Shown piece by piece: positions 43,060-51,729 of a stretch of 64,000 nucleotides of DNA. Both the position numbers and the translations under genes were made by a program. Source of the stretch: Ectopseudomonas khazarica (GTDB lineage: Bacteria > Pseudomonadota > Gammaproteobacteria > Pseudomonadales > Pseudomonadaceae); assembly GCF_004521985.1 (NCBI RefSeq), contig NZ_SBHZ01000020.1:1-64000 (forward strand), read 5' to 3'. Each line of letters starts with the position of its first letter. Position 1 is the stretch's first letter. The notes under the pieces are model-generated. The model was not told where the DNA came from. It searched no databases and saw nothing but the letters and a program-made list of their open reading frames with translations.

Positions 43060-43349
43060 AACGCATCTGCTCGATCTACAAAAGCCCGCGCAAGAACGAG
43101 ATGTACCTCTACGTGCTCAAGGCCGATGCCCTGACCCGCGTGCCCGAAGGCCTGCTCGCCGTGTTCGGCCCGCCCGCGCATGCCTTCGACCTGGTGCTCA
43201 GCCCCGAGCGTCAGCTGGCGCGCGAGGACATCGCCCAGGTGCTGGAGAACCTCGAGAAGCAGGGCTATCACCTGCAGATGCCGCCGCCCGAAGAGGATTA
43301 CATCCAGCACCTGCCCGATGAGCTGCTGTGCCGTAACGATCCGGTCTGA
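43056..43349 (+). CDS. ycgL: YcgL domain-containing protein
   Basis: 97-residue protein of the conserved YcgL (UPF0745) family. It has [20 protein letters not shown] at the N-terminus and [18 protein letters not shown] near the end. The GTG start overlaps the rnd stop (GTGA), with AGGAG upstream. The molecular function is not established to my knowledge. The rnd-ycgL pair is conserved in gammaproteobacteria, which may point to RNA metabolism (inference). Confidence 0.92.
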   Translation: [97 protein letters not shown]

Positions 43350-43352
43350 GTC

Positions 43353-44285
43353 ATGCGCCTGCTGATCGCCGAAGACAAGCACGCGCTGTATGCCGAGCAG
43401 GTCCGCAGTGCGTACCCCGATCTGCAGCTGGTGGCGAGCGCCGAGCCGGCGCGTTTGCGCGAGGCCGCCGGGCAGTGCGAAGTCTGGCTGGGCCAGCCGG
43501 ACCTGCTCACGCCGCTGCTGCGCGAGGGTTTGCGCCCGCACTGGTTGCAGTCGACCTGGGCTGGCATCACGCCGCTGCTGGCGACCGACCTGCCTCGTGA
43601 TTACCGCCTGACCCGCGCCGTCGGCATCTTCGGCCAGGTCATGGCCGAGTATGTCCTCGGGCACATGCTGGCGCATGAGCGCCGCTTGTTCGCCCGGCTG
43701 GCGGCGCAGGTCGCGCAGCAGTGGGACAACGGCCAGCCACGCAGCCTGCGCGGGCGCCGGGTGCTGGTGGTCGGCTGCGGTGACATCGGCCAGGCCGTGG
43801 CCGAGTTTCTCGCGCCGTTCGGCGTGGAACTGCGTGGCCTGGCCAGTCAGGCGCGCGAGCAGGCACCCTTCCTCGAGGTGGCGGCGCTGGACGAGCTGCC
43901 CCGCTTGAGCGCCTGGGCCGACTACGTGGTCAATCTGCTGCCGGACACGCCCGCGACCCGTGACCTCTACGACGCGTCGCTGTTCGCCCGTTTCCGCCCG
44001 CAGGCGCTGCTGATCAACGCCGGACGCGGCACGGCGGTGGTCGATGCCGATCTGGTGGCCGCGCTGGAACGGCAGCAACTGGCGGGGGCGGTGATCGACG
44101 TATGCCGCGAGGAGCCCTTGCCGGCCGGGCATCCGTTCTGGGCGGCACCGCGCCTGTTGCTGACCGGGCACAGTTCGGCACCGACCGACCCGTTGCTGAT
44201 GAGCGCGCTGTTCCTCGACAACCTGTCGCGCTGGCAGGCCGCCGCGCCCCTGCGCGGTGAGGTGGACTTCAGTCGCGGCTATTGA
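43353..44285 (+). CDS. D-isomer-specific 2-hydroxyacid dehydrogenase
   Basis: NAD(P)-dependent 2-hydroxyacid dehydrogenase, 310 residues. The Rossmann motif is VLVVGCGDIGQAVAEF, the catalytic Arg is in LLINAGRGTAVVD, and the later Glu/His pair is near VIDVCREEPLPAGHPFW and LTGHSSAPT. The short N-terminal catalytic domain and the Gly-poor hinge fit the glyoxylate/hydroxypyruvate-reductase branch, but the substrate is not decided. Three bases separate it from ycgL, so it is likely in the same operon. Confidence 0.9.
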   Translation: MRLLIAEDKHALYAEQVRSAYPDLQLVASAEPARLREAAGQCEVWLGQPDLLTPLLREGLRPHWLQSTWAGITPLLATDLPRDYRLTRAVGIFGQVMAEYVLGHMLAHERRLFARLAAQVAQQWDNGQPRSLRGRRVLVVGCGDIGQAVAEFLAPFGVELRGLASQAREQAPFLEVAALDELPRLSAWADYVVNLLPDTPATRDLYDASLFARFRPQALLINAGRGTAVVDADLVAALERQQLAGAVIDVCREEPLPAGHPFWAAPRLLLTGHSSAPTDPLLMSALFLDNLSRWQAAAPLRGEVDFSRGY

Positions 44286-44371
44286 TCTGCCGTTCGCCCC
44301 GCGCGGCTTGGCCCGGACGGGCGCACGAGCTAGACTGCCGCGCTTTTCTCCGCCGAGTCCATACTGCCGTC

Positions 44372-44821
44372 ATGGCCGCCAAAGTCGAACCCTTCTGGAA
44401 ACGCAAGACCCTCGCCCAACTCGACCAGAACGAGTGGGAATCGCTGTGCGACGGTTGCGGCCTGTGCTGCCTGCAGAAACTCGAGGATGAAGACGACGGC
44501 GCCGTCTACTACACGCGCATCGCCTGCAAGTTGCTGGACCTGCAGACCTGCCGCTGCAGCGACTACGCCAATCGGGTCAAACACGTGCCCGATTGCATCC
44601 AGCTCACGCCGGCGCAGGCCGACCAGTTCCAGTGGCTGCCACCGACCTGCGCCTATCGCCTGGTCAGCGAGGGCAAGGACCTGCCCCTGTGGCATCACCT
44701 GGTATGCGGTGACCCGGAGGCGGTGCATATCGAGCGCATCTCCCAGGCTGGACGCATGCTCAGCGAGAACAGCGTCGCCGAGGACGACTGGGAAGAGCAC
44801 CTGATCTTCCGCGCGGGTTGA
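44372..44821 (+). CDS. ycgN: YcgN family cysteine-cluster protein
   Basis: 149-residue UPF0260/YcgN protein. Its cysteine cluster is LCDGCGLCCLQKLEDED, with further cysteines in RIACKLLDLQTCRCSDY and PDCIQL. These could hold zinc or an iron-sulfur cluster. ATG 44372 (MAAKVEPFWKRKTLAQLD) matches the family start. The gene lies after the rnd-ycgL-dehydrogenase run, which keeps the conserved context. The biochemical role is unknown. Confidence 0.92.
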   Translation: MAAKVEPFWKRKTLAQLDQNEWESLCDGCGLCCLQKLEDEDDGAVYYTRIACKLLDLQTCRCSDYANRVKHVPDCIQLTPAQADQFQWLPPTCAYRLVSEGKDLPLWHHLVCGDPEAVHIERISQAGRMLSENSVAEDDWEEHLIFRAG

Positions 44822-44921
44822 TTGCCTCGCCACTTCGTGGCAAATCTGTCGGGCGCCCATGGAATTGCCCTGGGGCGTCGCGGTCATATGCCGCCAGTTC
44901 CCGCACCAGGAGTGTTGCTCG

Positions 44922-46148
44922 ATGTCCCTTCGCTTGCCGTTGTTATCGTCTCTGCTGCTTCTGAGCCTGCCGGCCTTCGCCGCGACCCAGAAGGTCGATC
45001 TGGATTATCGCGTGCGCTTCCTGCCGGACAGCGATCAGGCCGAGGTCAGCATCACCCTGGAGAAGGGGGAGCGCGTCCGCAGCCTGGATTTCAACCTGGG
45101 TGACGATGGGCGCTACAGCGACTTCGAGACCGACGGCCAGTGGTCACAGGAGGTCGCCGGGCGCGGCAAGTGGCAGCCGGGCAAGGGCAAGAGCGTGCTC
45201 AGCTACCGGGTGCAGATCGACCATGAGCGCAAGTCGGGGCGCTATGACGCGCGGATGACCAAGGACTGGGTGCTGCTGCGTGGCGACGACCTGGTGCCGG
45301 CGGCCAAGCTCGATCAGCAGGACAAGACCGAACTGGTGTCGCGCCTGCAGTTCGACCTGCCCAAGGGCTGGAAGAGCGTGGAAACCGGCTGGCCACGCAT
45401 CGGCAAGAACCGCTTTCGCGTCGACAATGCGCAGCGCAAGTTCGACCGCCCGACCGGCTGGATGCTCGCCGGCAAGCTCGGCACCCGGCGCACGCGCCTG
45501 GGCGATACCGAAGTCGCCATCTCCGCGCCGGTGGGCGAGGGCATGCGGCGCATGGATATCATGACCTTCCTCACCTTCGTCTGGCCGCAGTTGCAGCAGG
45601 TATTCCCGCGTGATCCGAGCAAGCTGCTGATCGTCGGTGCCGGCGATCCGATGTGGCGTGGCGGCCTGTCGGCGGCCAATTCCTACTACATGCACGCCGA
45701 TCGCCCGCTGGTCAGCGAGAATGGCACCAGCTCCCTGGTGCACGAGCTGGTGCATGTCTTCGGGCGCATCTACGGGCGCGAGCGCAGCGACTGGATCGCC
45801 GAGGGCCTGGCCGAGTACTACGCCATCGAACTGGTGCGCCGCGCGGGCGGCATCAGCGAGGAGCGTTACCAGAAGATCCGCGAGCAGCTGATCGACTGGA
45901 GCAAGCCGGTCAACAGCCTGCGCACCGATCACGCCACCGGGCCGGTGACGGCGCGTGCGGTGCTGCTGCTGCAGGAACTGGATCGCGAGATTCGGCAGAA
46001 GACCAAGGACAAGGGCAACCTGTCACTGGACGACGTGACCCGCGGGCTCATGCGCCTGGACCGGGTCAGTACCCAGGATTTCATCGACATCACCGAGAAT
46101 GTCATCGGTGGTCCGTCGAAGACGCTGGATACGCGCCTGCTGCGTTGA
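44922..46148 (+). CDS. Secreted gluzincin-like protein of unknown function
   Basis: 408-residue exported protein. A signal peptide ends near LPAFAATQKV. The N-terminal 200 residues look like a beta domain with VRFLPDSDQAEVSITL. The metalloprotease-type motif HELVH is at 274-278, followed by DWIAEGLAEYYAIELVRRAG, where Glu294 could be the third zinc ligand. This resembles peptidase MA or M1-like domains without the aminopeptidase GAMEN motif. AGGAG lies nine bases before ATG 44922. I do not know a characterised orthologue. It precedes the heme-signalling locus but is separated by a Fur box. Confidence 0.75.
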   Translation: MSLRLPLLSSLLLLSLPAFAATQKVDLDYRVRFLPDSDQAEVSITLEKGERVRSLDFNLGDDGRYSDFETDGQWSQEVAGRGKWQPGKGKSVLSYRVQIDHERKSGRYDARMTKDWVLLRGDDLVPAAKLDQQDKTELVSRLQFDLPKGWKSVETGWPRIGKNRFRVDNAQRKFDRPTGWMLAGKLGTRRTRLGDTEVAISAPVGEGMRRMDIMTFLTFVWPQLQQVFPRDPSKLLIVGAGDPMWRGGLSAANSYYMHADRPLVSENGTSSLVHELVHVFGRIYGRERSDWIAEGLAEYYAIELVRRAGGISEERYQKIREQLIDWSKPVNSLRTDHATGPVTARAVLLLQELDREIRQKTKDKGNLSLDDVTRGLMRLDRVSTQDFIDITENVIGGPSKTLDTRLLR

Positions 46149-46176
46149 GTTGACCTGCATACGATAACTGCTATTA

Positions 46177-46195
46177 AATGATAGTTATTATCATT
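46177..46195. promoter_or_regulatory. Fur box upstream of heme ECF sigma gene
   Basis: AATGATA-GTTAT-TATCATT, a 19-base element with perfect 7-bp arms, very close to the Fur consensus. It lies 72 bases before the sigma-factor start and explains iron-repressed expression of the heme system. Confidence 0.9.
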
Positions 46196-46266
46196 AATTG
46201 GCGCCTTCGGGCGCCTCATGCAGTTAGGGGGCCTCGTGCAGGCAGTCTGTTGCACCGCGCCCGCTG

Positions 46267-46800
46267 GTGCCGTCCGTGGATGAGCAGTTTCGCGGCACCT
46301 TCTCGTCGGTCTACCGCAGCGTCCACACGGAACTGACGCGCTTCTTCCGCAAACGCCTGGAAAGCCAGGCCGATGCCGCCGATCTGGCTCAGGACGCATT
46401 CGCCCAGTGGCTGGGCTGGCGGGATCGCGCTGGCGTCGAGCAGCCGCGCGCCTTTCTCTTTCACATCGCGCGCAACCTGCTGCGTGACCACTGGCGTCGC
46501 CAGCAGCGCCAGGGCCAGCGCGAGCCGCTGGAAGCGATCGCGGATACCGCCGCCACGCAAGCGAGTCCACTGGAACGCCTCGACCAGCAGCAGCGCCTGC
46601 GTCAGCTGGCCCGTGCCCTGGAGGGCCTGCCACCGCGACGGCGCGAGGCGCTGATCCTGCACCGCTTCGAGGGCCTGTCGCAGAGCCAGGTGGCTGAGCG
46701 CATGGGCATCTCGCTGAGCATGGTGGAAAAACACATCGCCGCCGCCCTGCTGCATTGCCGGCAGCAACTGACGCCTGACTCAGGGAAGGATGAGCAATGA
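46267..46800 (+). CDS. hxuI: ECF sigma factor, FecI/HxuI type
   Basis: Iron-starvation sigma factor of 177 residues. Region 2 has DAADLAQDAFAQWLGW and HIARNLLRDHWRRQQRQ. Region 4 has LEGLPPRRREALILHRFEG and GISLSMVEKHIAAALL. The start is a GTG at 46267 (or in-frame GTG 46276) with no good SD, so it is uncertain. A Fur box lies upstream. It overlaps the anti-sigma gene by four bases, and a TonB receptor follows, so this is a cell-surface signalling triad. The Hxu name follows synteny with P. aeruginosa (PA1300) from memory. Confidence 0.88.
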   Translation: MPSVDEQFRGTFSSVYRSVHTELTRFFRKRLESQADAADLAQDAFAQWLGWRDRAGVEQPRAFLFHIARNLLRDHWRRQQRQGQREPLEAIADTAATQASPLERLDQQQRLRQLARALEGLPPRRREALILHRFEGLSQSQVAERMGISLSMVEKHIAAALLHCRQQLTPDSGKDEQ

Positions 46801-47747
46801 GCGAACTTCGAGTCGACCCGGCGTCGCCTGACGAGCAGGCCGCCCTCTGGTTCGCCCGGCGCCATGGCGATGCCTTCGGCGCCCGCGACGAAGCCGACCT
46901 GCAGGCCTGGCTGGCGGCCGACCCCGCCCATGCCGAGGCGTTCGCCGACCTGCAGCTGCTCTGGCAGGACATGGCCCAGCTGCCCAGGCCGCCGATTCCG
47001 GCTGAACGCCCGGCGCCCCGGCGGCGCTGGCGTTCGCTGGCGGCAGCCGCCTGCCTGGTGCTGCTGGCGCTGCTGCCGGCCTGGCTGGATGTCTCGCCGG
47101 ATGGGGCACTTACCCTGGTCAGCGGGCCGCAGACGCCCCGTGAGGTGACCCTGGAGGATGGCAGCCGTATCCATCTCAATCGCAACACGCGCCTGGAGGT
47201 GCGCCTGCTGGCGGAGCGGCGCGAGGTCGAACTGGTGCAGGGGCAGGCGTTCTTCGAGGTGGCCAGGGATGTGCAACGGCCGTTCCGGGTGCAGGCCGGG
47301 GAGGGGAGCGTGCAGGTGCTCGGTACGCGCTTCGACGTGCGCCGTGGCCGCGAGCTGCTGACCGTGAGTGTGGAGAGCGGGCGGGTCGCCCTGCAGCCAC
47401 GCGCGGATGCCCCGCTGGTCGAGCTGCTGGCAGGGGATCGCGCGGTCTACGACGGCAACCGGGGCACCTTGCTGCGCTCGCGGGTCGCCGACGGTGAAGT
47501 GGCCAGCTGGCGCTCCGGGCGGCTGGTCTTCCAGCAATGGCCACTGGCACAGCTGCTCGATGAGCTGTCGCAGTACGGCGCGACGCCGGTGTCGTTCGGC
47601 GATGCCGCGCTGGCCGCCAGGCAGGTGTCCGGCAGCGTCGATCTGGCGCGGCCCGACGACTTCCTCAGCGCCTTGCCGGTGCTCCTGCCGGTGAAGGTCG
47701 AGCCGCTGGACGATGGCAGCGTTCGGCTCATCAGTGTACCTGAGTAA
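46797..47747 (+). CDS. hxuR: FecR-family anti-sigma factor
   Basis: Inner membrane anti-sigma regulator, 316 residues. The cytoplasmic N-terminal DUF4880 domain has DEQAALWFARRHGDAFGARDE, a single membrane segment follows (SLAAAACLVLLALLPAWL), and the periplasmic FecR domain has EDGSRIHLNRNTRLEV and GQAFFEVARDVQRPF. It would bind the STN domain of the receptor and release the sigma factor. ATGA overlap with hxuI. It is 98 bases from the receptor start. Confidence 0.92.
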   Translation: MSELRVDPASPDEQAALWFARRHGDAFGARDEADLQAWLAADPAHAEAFADLQLLWQDMAQLPRPPIPAERPAPRRRWRSLAAAACLVLLALLPAWLDVSPDGALTLVSGPQTPREVTLEDGSRIHLNRNTRLEVRLLAERREVELVQGQAFFEVARDVQRPFRVQAGEGSVQVLGTRFDVRRGRELLTVSVESGRVALQPRADAPLVELLAGDRAVYDGNRGTLLRSRVADGEVASWRSGRLVFQQWPLAQLLDELSQYGATPVSFGDAALAARQVSGSVDLARPDDFLSALPVLLPVKVEPLDDGSVRLISVPE

Positions 47748-47844
47748 AAATATTTTCATTCTCATATGCGGATATTTTTCATTTAAGCGTCTTCCATGCC
47801 AACCACCTCATGCCGTGGTGGTGTTGCAAGCAGTGGAGACCCGC

Positions 47845-50382
47845 ATGAAAACCCGCATTTCGCCCAGTGCCTGGTGGCGTTCCCGCACCGGTGCCGCCCT
47901 GATGATCGGTTGCCTGATGGGGGCAACCGCCCAGGCGCAGCCACGTGATTTCGATCTGGCCGCGCAGCCCCTGGGCAGCGCGCTGACGGCCCTGGCCCGG
48001 CAAGGGCAGCTGCAGATCTTCTTCGAGAGCGATCAGGTCCAGGGGCTGCAGGGGCCCGCACTGCGCGGGCGCTACGAACCCGTCGAGGCGCTGCGGCAGT
48101 TGCTGCGCGGCAGCGGCCTGGAGCTGGTGGAGGCCGCGGGGAGCTTCGTGGTGCGCCGCATGCCGGTCTCGACGAACGAGGCCAACGCCATCGAACTGGG
48201 CTCCGTCAGCATCGTGGGCGACGGTCGCCAGGTCGACTCGGCCAGCGTCGGGCGCTCGACGCTGACGCGCAAGGAGATCGAGCGTCAGCAGGCGGAGAAC
48301 ATTCCCAGCCTGCTGCAGACGCTGCCGGGCGTGAGCATGGGTGGGTCGTCCAAGCAGGGCGGGCAGACGGTCAACATCTGGGGGCTGGGTGATGCCGAGG
48401 ACGTCCCGTTCAGCCTCGACGGCGCGTCCAAGAGCGGCTTCGAGCGCTACCAGCAGGGCACGGTGTTCATCGAACCCGAGCTGATCAAGCGCATCGAGGT
48501 CGAGAAGGGGCCCTATTCGGTGTTCACCGGCAACGGCGGCTTCGGCGGTACCGTGCACATGGAGACCAAGGACGCCCCGGACCTGCTCGAGGAGGGACGT
48601 GACCTGGGCGCCATGCTCAAGTACGGCTATCACAGCAACGACCAGCAGAAGCTCTACAGCGGCGCGGTCTACGGCCGCAGCGAGGATGCCCGCTTCGACG
48701 GCCTGGCCTACCTGACCACACGCGATGGCCGCGACATGAAGCTGGCCGGGAACATCCAGCTCGAACCCGAGTACGAGTACCCGCAGCGCTATCCGTTCAC
48801 CGACAAGAAACTCGATGGCGCCTTGCTCAAGGGCAACTTCCGGCCGAACGACGAGCACAGCTTCGGCCTGACGTTCATGCGTTCGCGCAGTGACGAGTTC
48901 GTCCCCTTCAGCGCGGCCAGCTTCCTGCTGCCGAGCAAGTACAGTATCGACCGCTACGGCAGCCTGGAGGCGGCCATGCGCCGGCTGATGGCCGATCGCG
49001 AGGTGACCGACACCACCTGGGCCGGCCGCTATCGCTACCAGCCACTGGACAACCCCTGGATCGACCTCGAACTCAAGGCTTCGTGGTCCGAAACCGAGCA
49101 GATCGACGAGCGCGGCGAGGATGCCAGCTACTCGCTGGCCACCGGTGGCAAGTGGATGCGCACGGACTATCAGGACCGGGTCGTCGAGCTGCGCAACACC
49201 AGCCGCTTCGACACCGGCGCACTCGGCCACGAGCTGACCGCAGGGGTGGCCTGGCACGGCCACAAGCGGGACGTGCTGATGTACCTGCCGGGGTCCACCT
49301 ACAATCGTCCGCAGTACAACTATGGCTGGTTCCAGCCTTACTTCATGCCGCGCGGCTCGCAGACTTCGCGCAGCGCCTACCTGCAGGACGCGATCACCCT
49401 GGGCGACCTCACCATCACTCCGTCATTGCGCTTCGACACGGTGCGCAACCAGGGCAAGGAAAACCTGGCGTCGAACTACAACAACCCCGAGCGCGGGCAT
49501 GACTATCGGGCGCAGACCTACACGGGCTGGTCGCCGCGTCTGTCGCTGTTCTGGCGGGTCACCGACGAGTTCGCCCTGTTCGCCGACTACGCCCGGACCT
49601 GGCGCGCGCCGGTGATCGACGAGCAGTACGAGCTGCAGAACAGCACGACCATCGGCGGAACCAGTCGCGGCCTGGACGCCGAGCGTATCCGCGCCTTGCG
49701 TGCAGGCAGCGTGGTCAGCCTCGGCAACCTGCTGCGCGAGGGCGACAGCCTGCAGGTCCGCACGACGGTGTTCCACCACCGGATCGAGGACGAGATCTTC
49801 AAGCTGCGCAGCATCGCCTGCGAGCGCCAGGCTGCGGAGGGGGGCTCCATTTCCGCGAAGTGCGGCGAATACCTGCCGTTGTCCAACTACCGCAACCTGC
49901 CAGGCGTGACGCTCAAGGGGTTCGAGGTGGAGACCTACTACGACAGCGACCGCCTGTTCGGCAGCCTCACCTATGCCTGGGTCAGCGGCAAGCACGACGG
50001 TGCCTACAGCAATCCCTGGGGGCCGGACGTCTGGGCCCGTGATGTGCCGCCGGCGAAGTGGGTCGCGACGCTGGGCCTGAAGGTGCCCGAGGCGGACCTG
50101 CTGATGGGCTGGCAGGGCGAGTTCGTGCGCAAGACCGACCGCTTGCCCAGCGACTTCTACGATGTCTCCGGCGAGAGCGTGTGGGATCAGCACGACAACG
50201 ACAGCTACGACACCCACCGGCTGTTCGCGGAGTGGGCGCCGACGATGAAGGGGCTCAAGGGCACGCGGGTCAACCTGACCGTGGACAACCTGTTCAACCG
50301 CTTCTATCGACCGGCGCTGAGCGGCGACGGTGCCTATAGCCAGGGGCGCAATGCCAAGATCAGCGTGACGCGCTTCTTCTGA
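47845..50382 (+). CDS. hxuA: TonB-dependent heme-type receptor with STN signalling domain
   Basis: Outer membrane receptor and transducer, 845 residues. A signal peptide ends TAQAQPRDF. An STN domain (about 35-105) with FDLAAQPLGSALTALARQG contacts the anti-sigma factor. The plug has LLQTLPGVSMGGSSKQGGQT and VEKGPYSVFTGNGGFGGTVH. The barrel includes ARTWRAPVIDEQYELQNS, a form of the heme-receptor FRAP motif, and ends KISVTRFF. ATG 47845 is chosen as the signal peptide start. HasR-like or other heme/hemophore substrates are possible. Between hxuR and hxuA there is AT-rich, Fur-like sequence without a clean box. Confidence 0.85.
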   Translation: MKTRISPSAWWRSRTGAALMIGCLMGATAQAQPRDFDLAAQPLGSALTALARQGQLQIFFESDQVQGLQGPALRGRYEPVEALRQLLRGSGLELVEAAGSFVVRRMPVSTNEANAIELGSVSIVGDGRQVDSASVGRSTLTRKEIERQQAENIPSLLQTLPGVSMGGSSKQGGQTVNIWGLGDAEDVPFSLDGASKSGFERYQQGTVFIEPELIKRIEVEKGPYSVFTGNGGFGGTVHMETKDAPDLLEEGRDLGAMLKYGYHSNDQQKLYSGAVYGRSEDARFDGLAYLTTRDGRDMKLAGNIQLEPEYEYPQRYPFTDKKLDGALLKGNFRPNDEHSFGLTFMRSRSDEFVPFSAASFLLPSKYSIDRYGSLEAAMRRLMADREVTDTTWAGRYRYQPLDNPWIDLELKASWSETEQIDERGEDASYSLATGGKWMRTDYQDRVVELRNTSRFDTGALGHELTAGVAWHGHKRDVLMYLPGSTYNRPQYNYGWFQPYFMPRGSQTSRSAYLQDAITLGDLTITPSLRFDTVRNQGKENLASNYNNPERGHDYRAQTYTGWSPRLSLFWRVTDEFALFADYARTWRAPVIDEQYELQNSTTIGGTSRGLDAERIRALRAGSVVSLGNLLREGDSLQVRTTVFHHRIEDEIFKLRSIACERQAAEGGSISAKCGEYLPLSNYRNLPGVTLKGFEVETYYDSDRLFGSLTYAWVSGKHDGAYSNPWGPDVWARDVPPAKWVATLGLKVPEADLLMGWQGEFVRKTDRLPSDFYDVSGESVWDQHDNDSYDTHRLFAEWAPTMKGLKGTRVNLTVDNLFNRFYRPALSGDGAYSQGRNAKISVTRFF

Positions 50383-50385
50383 CGA

Positions 50386-50736
50386 TCAGGACTTCTTCAG
50401 CAGATCCGCCAGTCCGGCCAGGCCCTTGTGCGTGACCTTGCTGCCAGAGCCGGCGCTGGCCGCTTCCTCTTTCTGGTAGTGCAGGTCGACCTGGCGCTGG
50501 TGCTCGTTGTCGTGGCAGTACAGGCACAGCAGCTCCCAGTTGGAGCCGTCTTCCGGGTTGTTGTCGTGATTGTGGTCGCGGTGGTGCACGGTCAGCTCGC
50601 TCAGGCGCTTGCCGCTGAACTCGCGACCGCAACGGCCGCAGAAGTGCGGGTACATGCGCAGCGCCTTTTCCCGGTAGCTGGTTTCGCGGCGCTGCTGGGC
50701 CTCGGCGAGAATCTTGTCGAGCTTGCTGGTGGTCAT
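50386..50736 (-). CDS. yajD: HNH nuclease family protein YajD
   Basis: 116-residue HNH protein. It has two CxxC pairs, HFCGRCGREFSGK and LLCLYCHDNEHQ, and the HNH core LTVHHRDHNHDNNPEDGSNW. Family YajD proteins are widespread with no settled function. ATG 50736 is the likely start. The stop is only three bases from that of the convergent TonB receptor, so they probably share terminator sequence or interfere. Longer open frames to 51282 are shadows. Confidence 0.9.
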   Translation of the reverse strand: MTTSKLDKILAEAQQRRETSYREKALRMYPHFCGRCGREFSGKRLSELTVHHRDHNHDNNPEDGSNWELLCLYCHDNEHQRQVDLHYQKEEAASAGSGSKVTHKGLAGLADLLKKS

Positions 50737-50811
50737 GAGTCGTTTCACTGGAACGTTCGTGGGTGGGTGTTGCCAGAATAGAACGAAAGCGCATCGCGCA
50801 GGAGGTCTTCG

Positions 50812-51120
50812 ATGAAGCATGTCAGGCCCTGGCTGGCCACTCTGCTGTTGCTCGCGGGGCAGGCCCTGGCCGAGGGGCAATCCGCACCGCTGCTGCGCAT
50901 GCCGGAAACGTCGACGCAGCCCACCACCAGCCAGCCTTATGCAAGGCCGGCACAGACGCCTGCCGGGCGCTCGGGGTTGGCGCCGCTGTTGCCGGCGCCG
51001 CGCTCCGCACCGGCGAAGGACCTGCCGCTGGAGTCGCTGCAGCAGCAGTTGCGGCGCAATCAGCAGGGTGGCAACGAGCGCCGCAGCCCAGGCGCGAGCG
51101 AGACGCGGAAGACCGACTAG
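50812..51120 (+). CDS. Small secreted hypothetical protein
   Basis: 102-residue protein with a signal peptide (WLATLLLLAGQALAEGQS). The mature part is Pro/Gln/Ser/Arg-rich without cysteine or a known fold: RMPETSTQPTTSQPYARPAQ and ESLQQQLRRNQQGG. It reads as a disordered periplasmic protein. GGAGG lies upstream of the ATG at 50812. Its stop interlocks with the stop of the convergent cyclic-nucleotide-binding gene in CTAG (51117-51120). Unknown function. Confidence 0.7.
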   Translation: MKHVRPWLATLLLLAGQALAEGQSAPLLRMPETSTQPTTSQPYARPAQTPAGRSGLAPLLPAPRSAPAKDLPLESLQQQLRRNQQGGNERRSPGASETRKTD

Positions 51121-51587
51121 GGCTGGTTGACCAGGCGCCCGTCGGCCATGCGCAGGCGCCTGGACATGCCGACGGCGATGGCGCGGATCACCTGGGCGGC
51201 CGTCCTCGGGCTTTCCTGCAGCATCTTGTCCAGCGCGTCCTTGCCCAGCGACAGCAGCACGCAGTCGCAGGTGGCCACGCAACTGGCCGAGCGGCGTTCA
51301 CCGTCGAGCACGGCCATCTCGCCGAAGGCGCGGCCACGGCGCAGGCGGGTCACCTCGACCTCGTCGCCGCTGGCATTGCTCTTGCGGATCGAGACGCTGC
51401 CCTGGACCAGGATGCACATGAAGGTACCGGCGTCGCCTTCGCTGAAGATCGCCGTCCCCTCGTTGATGCGATTGAGGTTGAAGTAGCCGGCGGCGGTCTG
51501 CACGTCGCTGCGATCCAGGGTGTCGAACAGGCCGCAGTCGAGCAGCATGTCGCGGATCGCGTCGATCAGGTGGGAGGTATCGGACAT
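51117..51587 (-). CDS. Cyclic nucleotide-binding domain protein
   Basis: 156-residue single CNB domain protein without a DNA-binding helix. It has EGTAIFSEGDAGTFMCILVQGS and the phosphate-binding cassette FGEMAVLDGERRSASC, both of the CRP/PKA type. The Glu and Arg of the cassette are present, so it can bind cAMP or cGMP. ATG 51587 (MSDTSHLIDAIRDML) is the start; the extension to 51728 lacks an SD. It is between a secreted protein and a chemoreceptor, and might act as a nucleotide sensor for either. Confidence 0.88.
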   Translation of the reverse strand: MSDTSHLIDAIRDMLLDCGLFDTLDRSDVQTAAGYFNLNRINEGTAIFSEGDAGTFMCILVQGSVSIRKSNASGDEVEVTRLRRGRAFGEMAVLDGERRSASCVATCDCVLLSLGKDALDKMLQESPRTAAQVIRAIAVGMSRRLRMADGRLVNQP

Positions 51588-51729
51588 TGGGACGTCACGC
51601 TGAAAGAACGAGCTGGCGACCTTAGCGTTTGCACTCGGCGTTGCCAATCCCGTCTTCCTGCCGATGTGACGGGCAGCAGGCAAACCCGGCAGGGCGGCGT
51701 CGCGTTCACCGGCGCCGCCCGCTGACACC

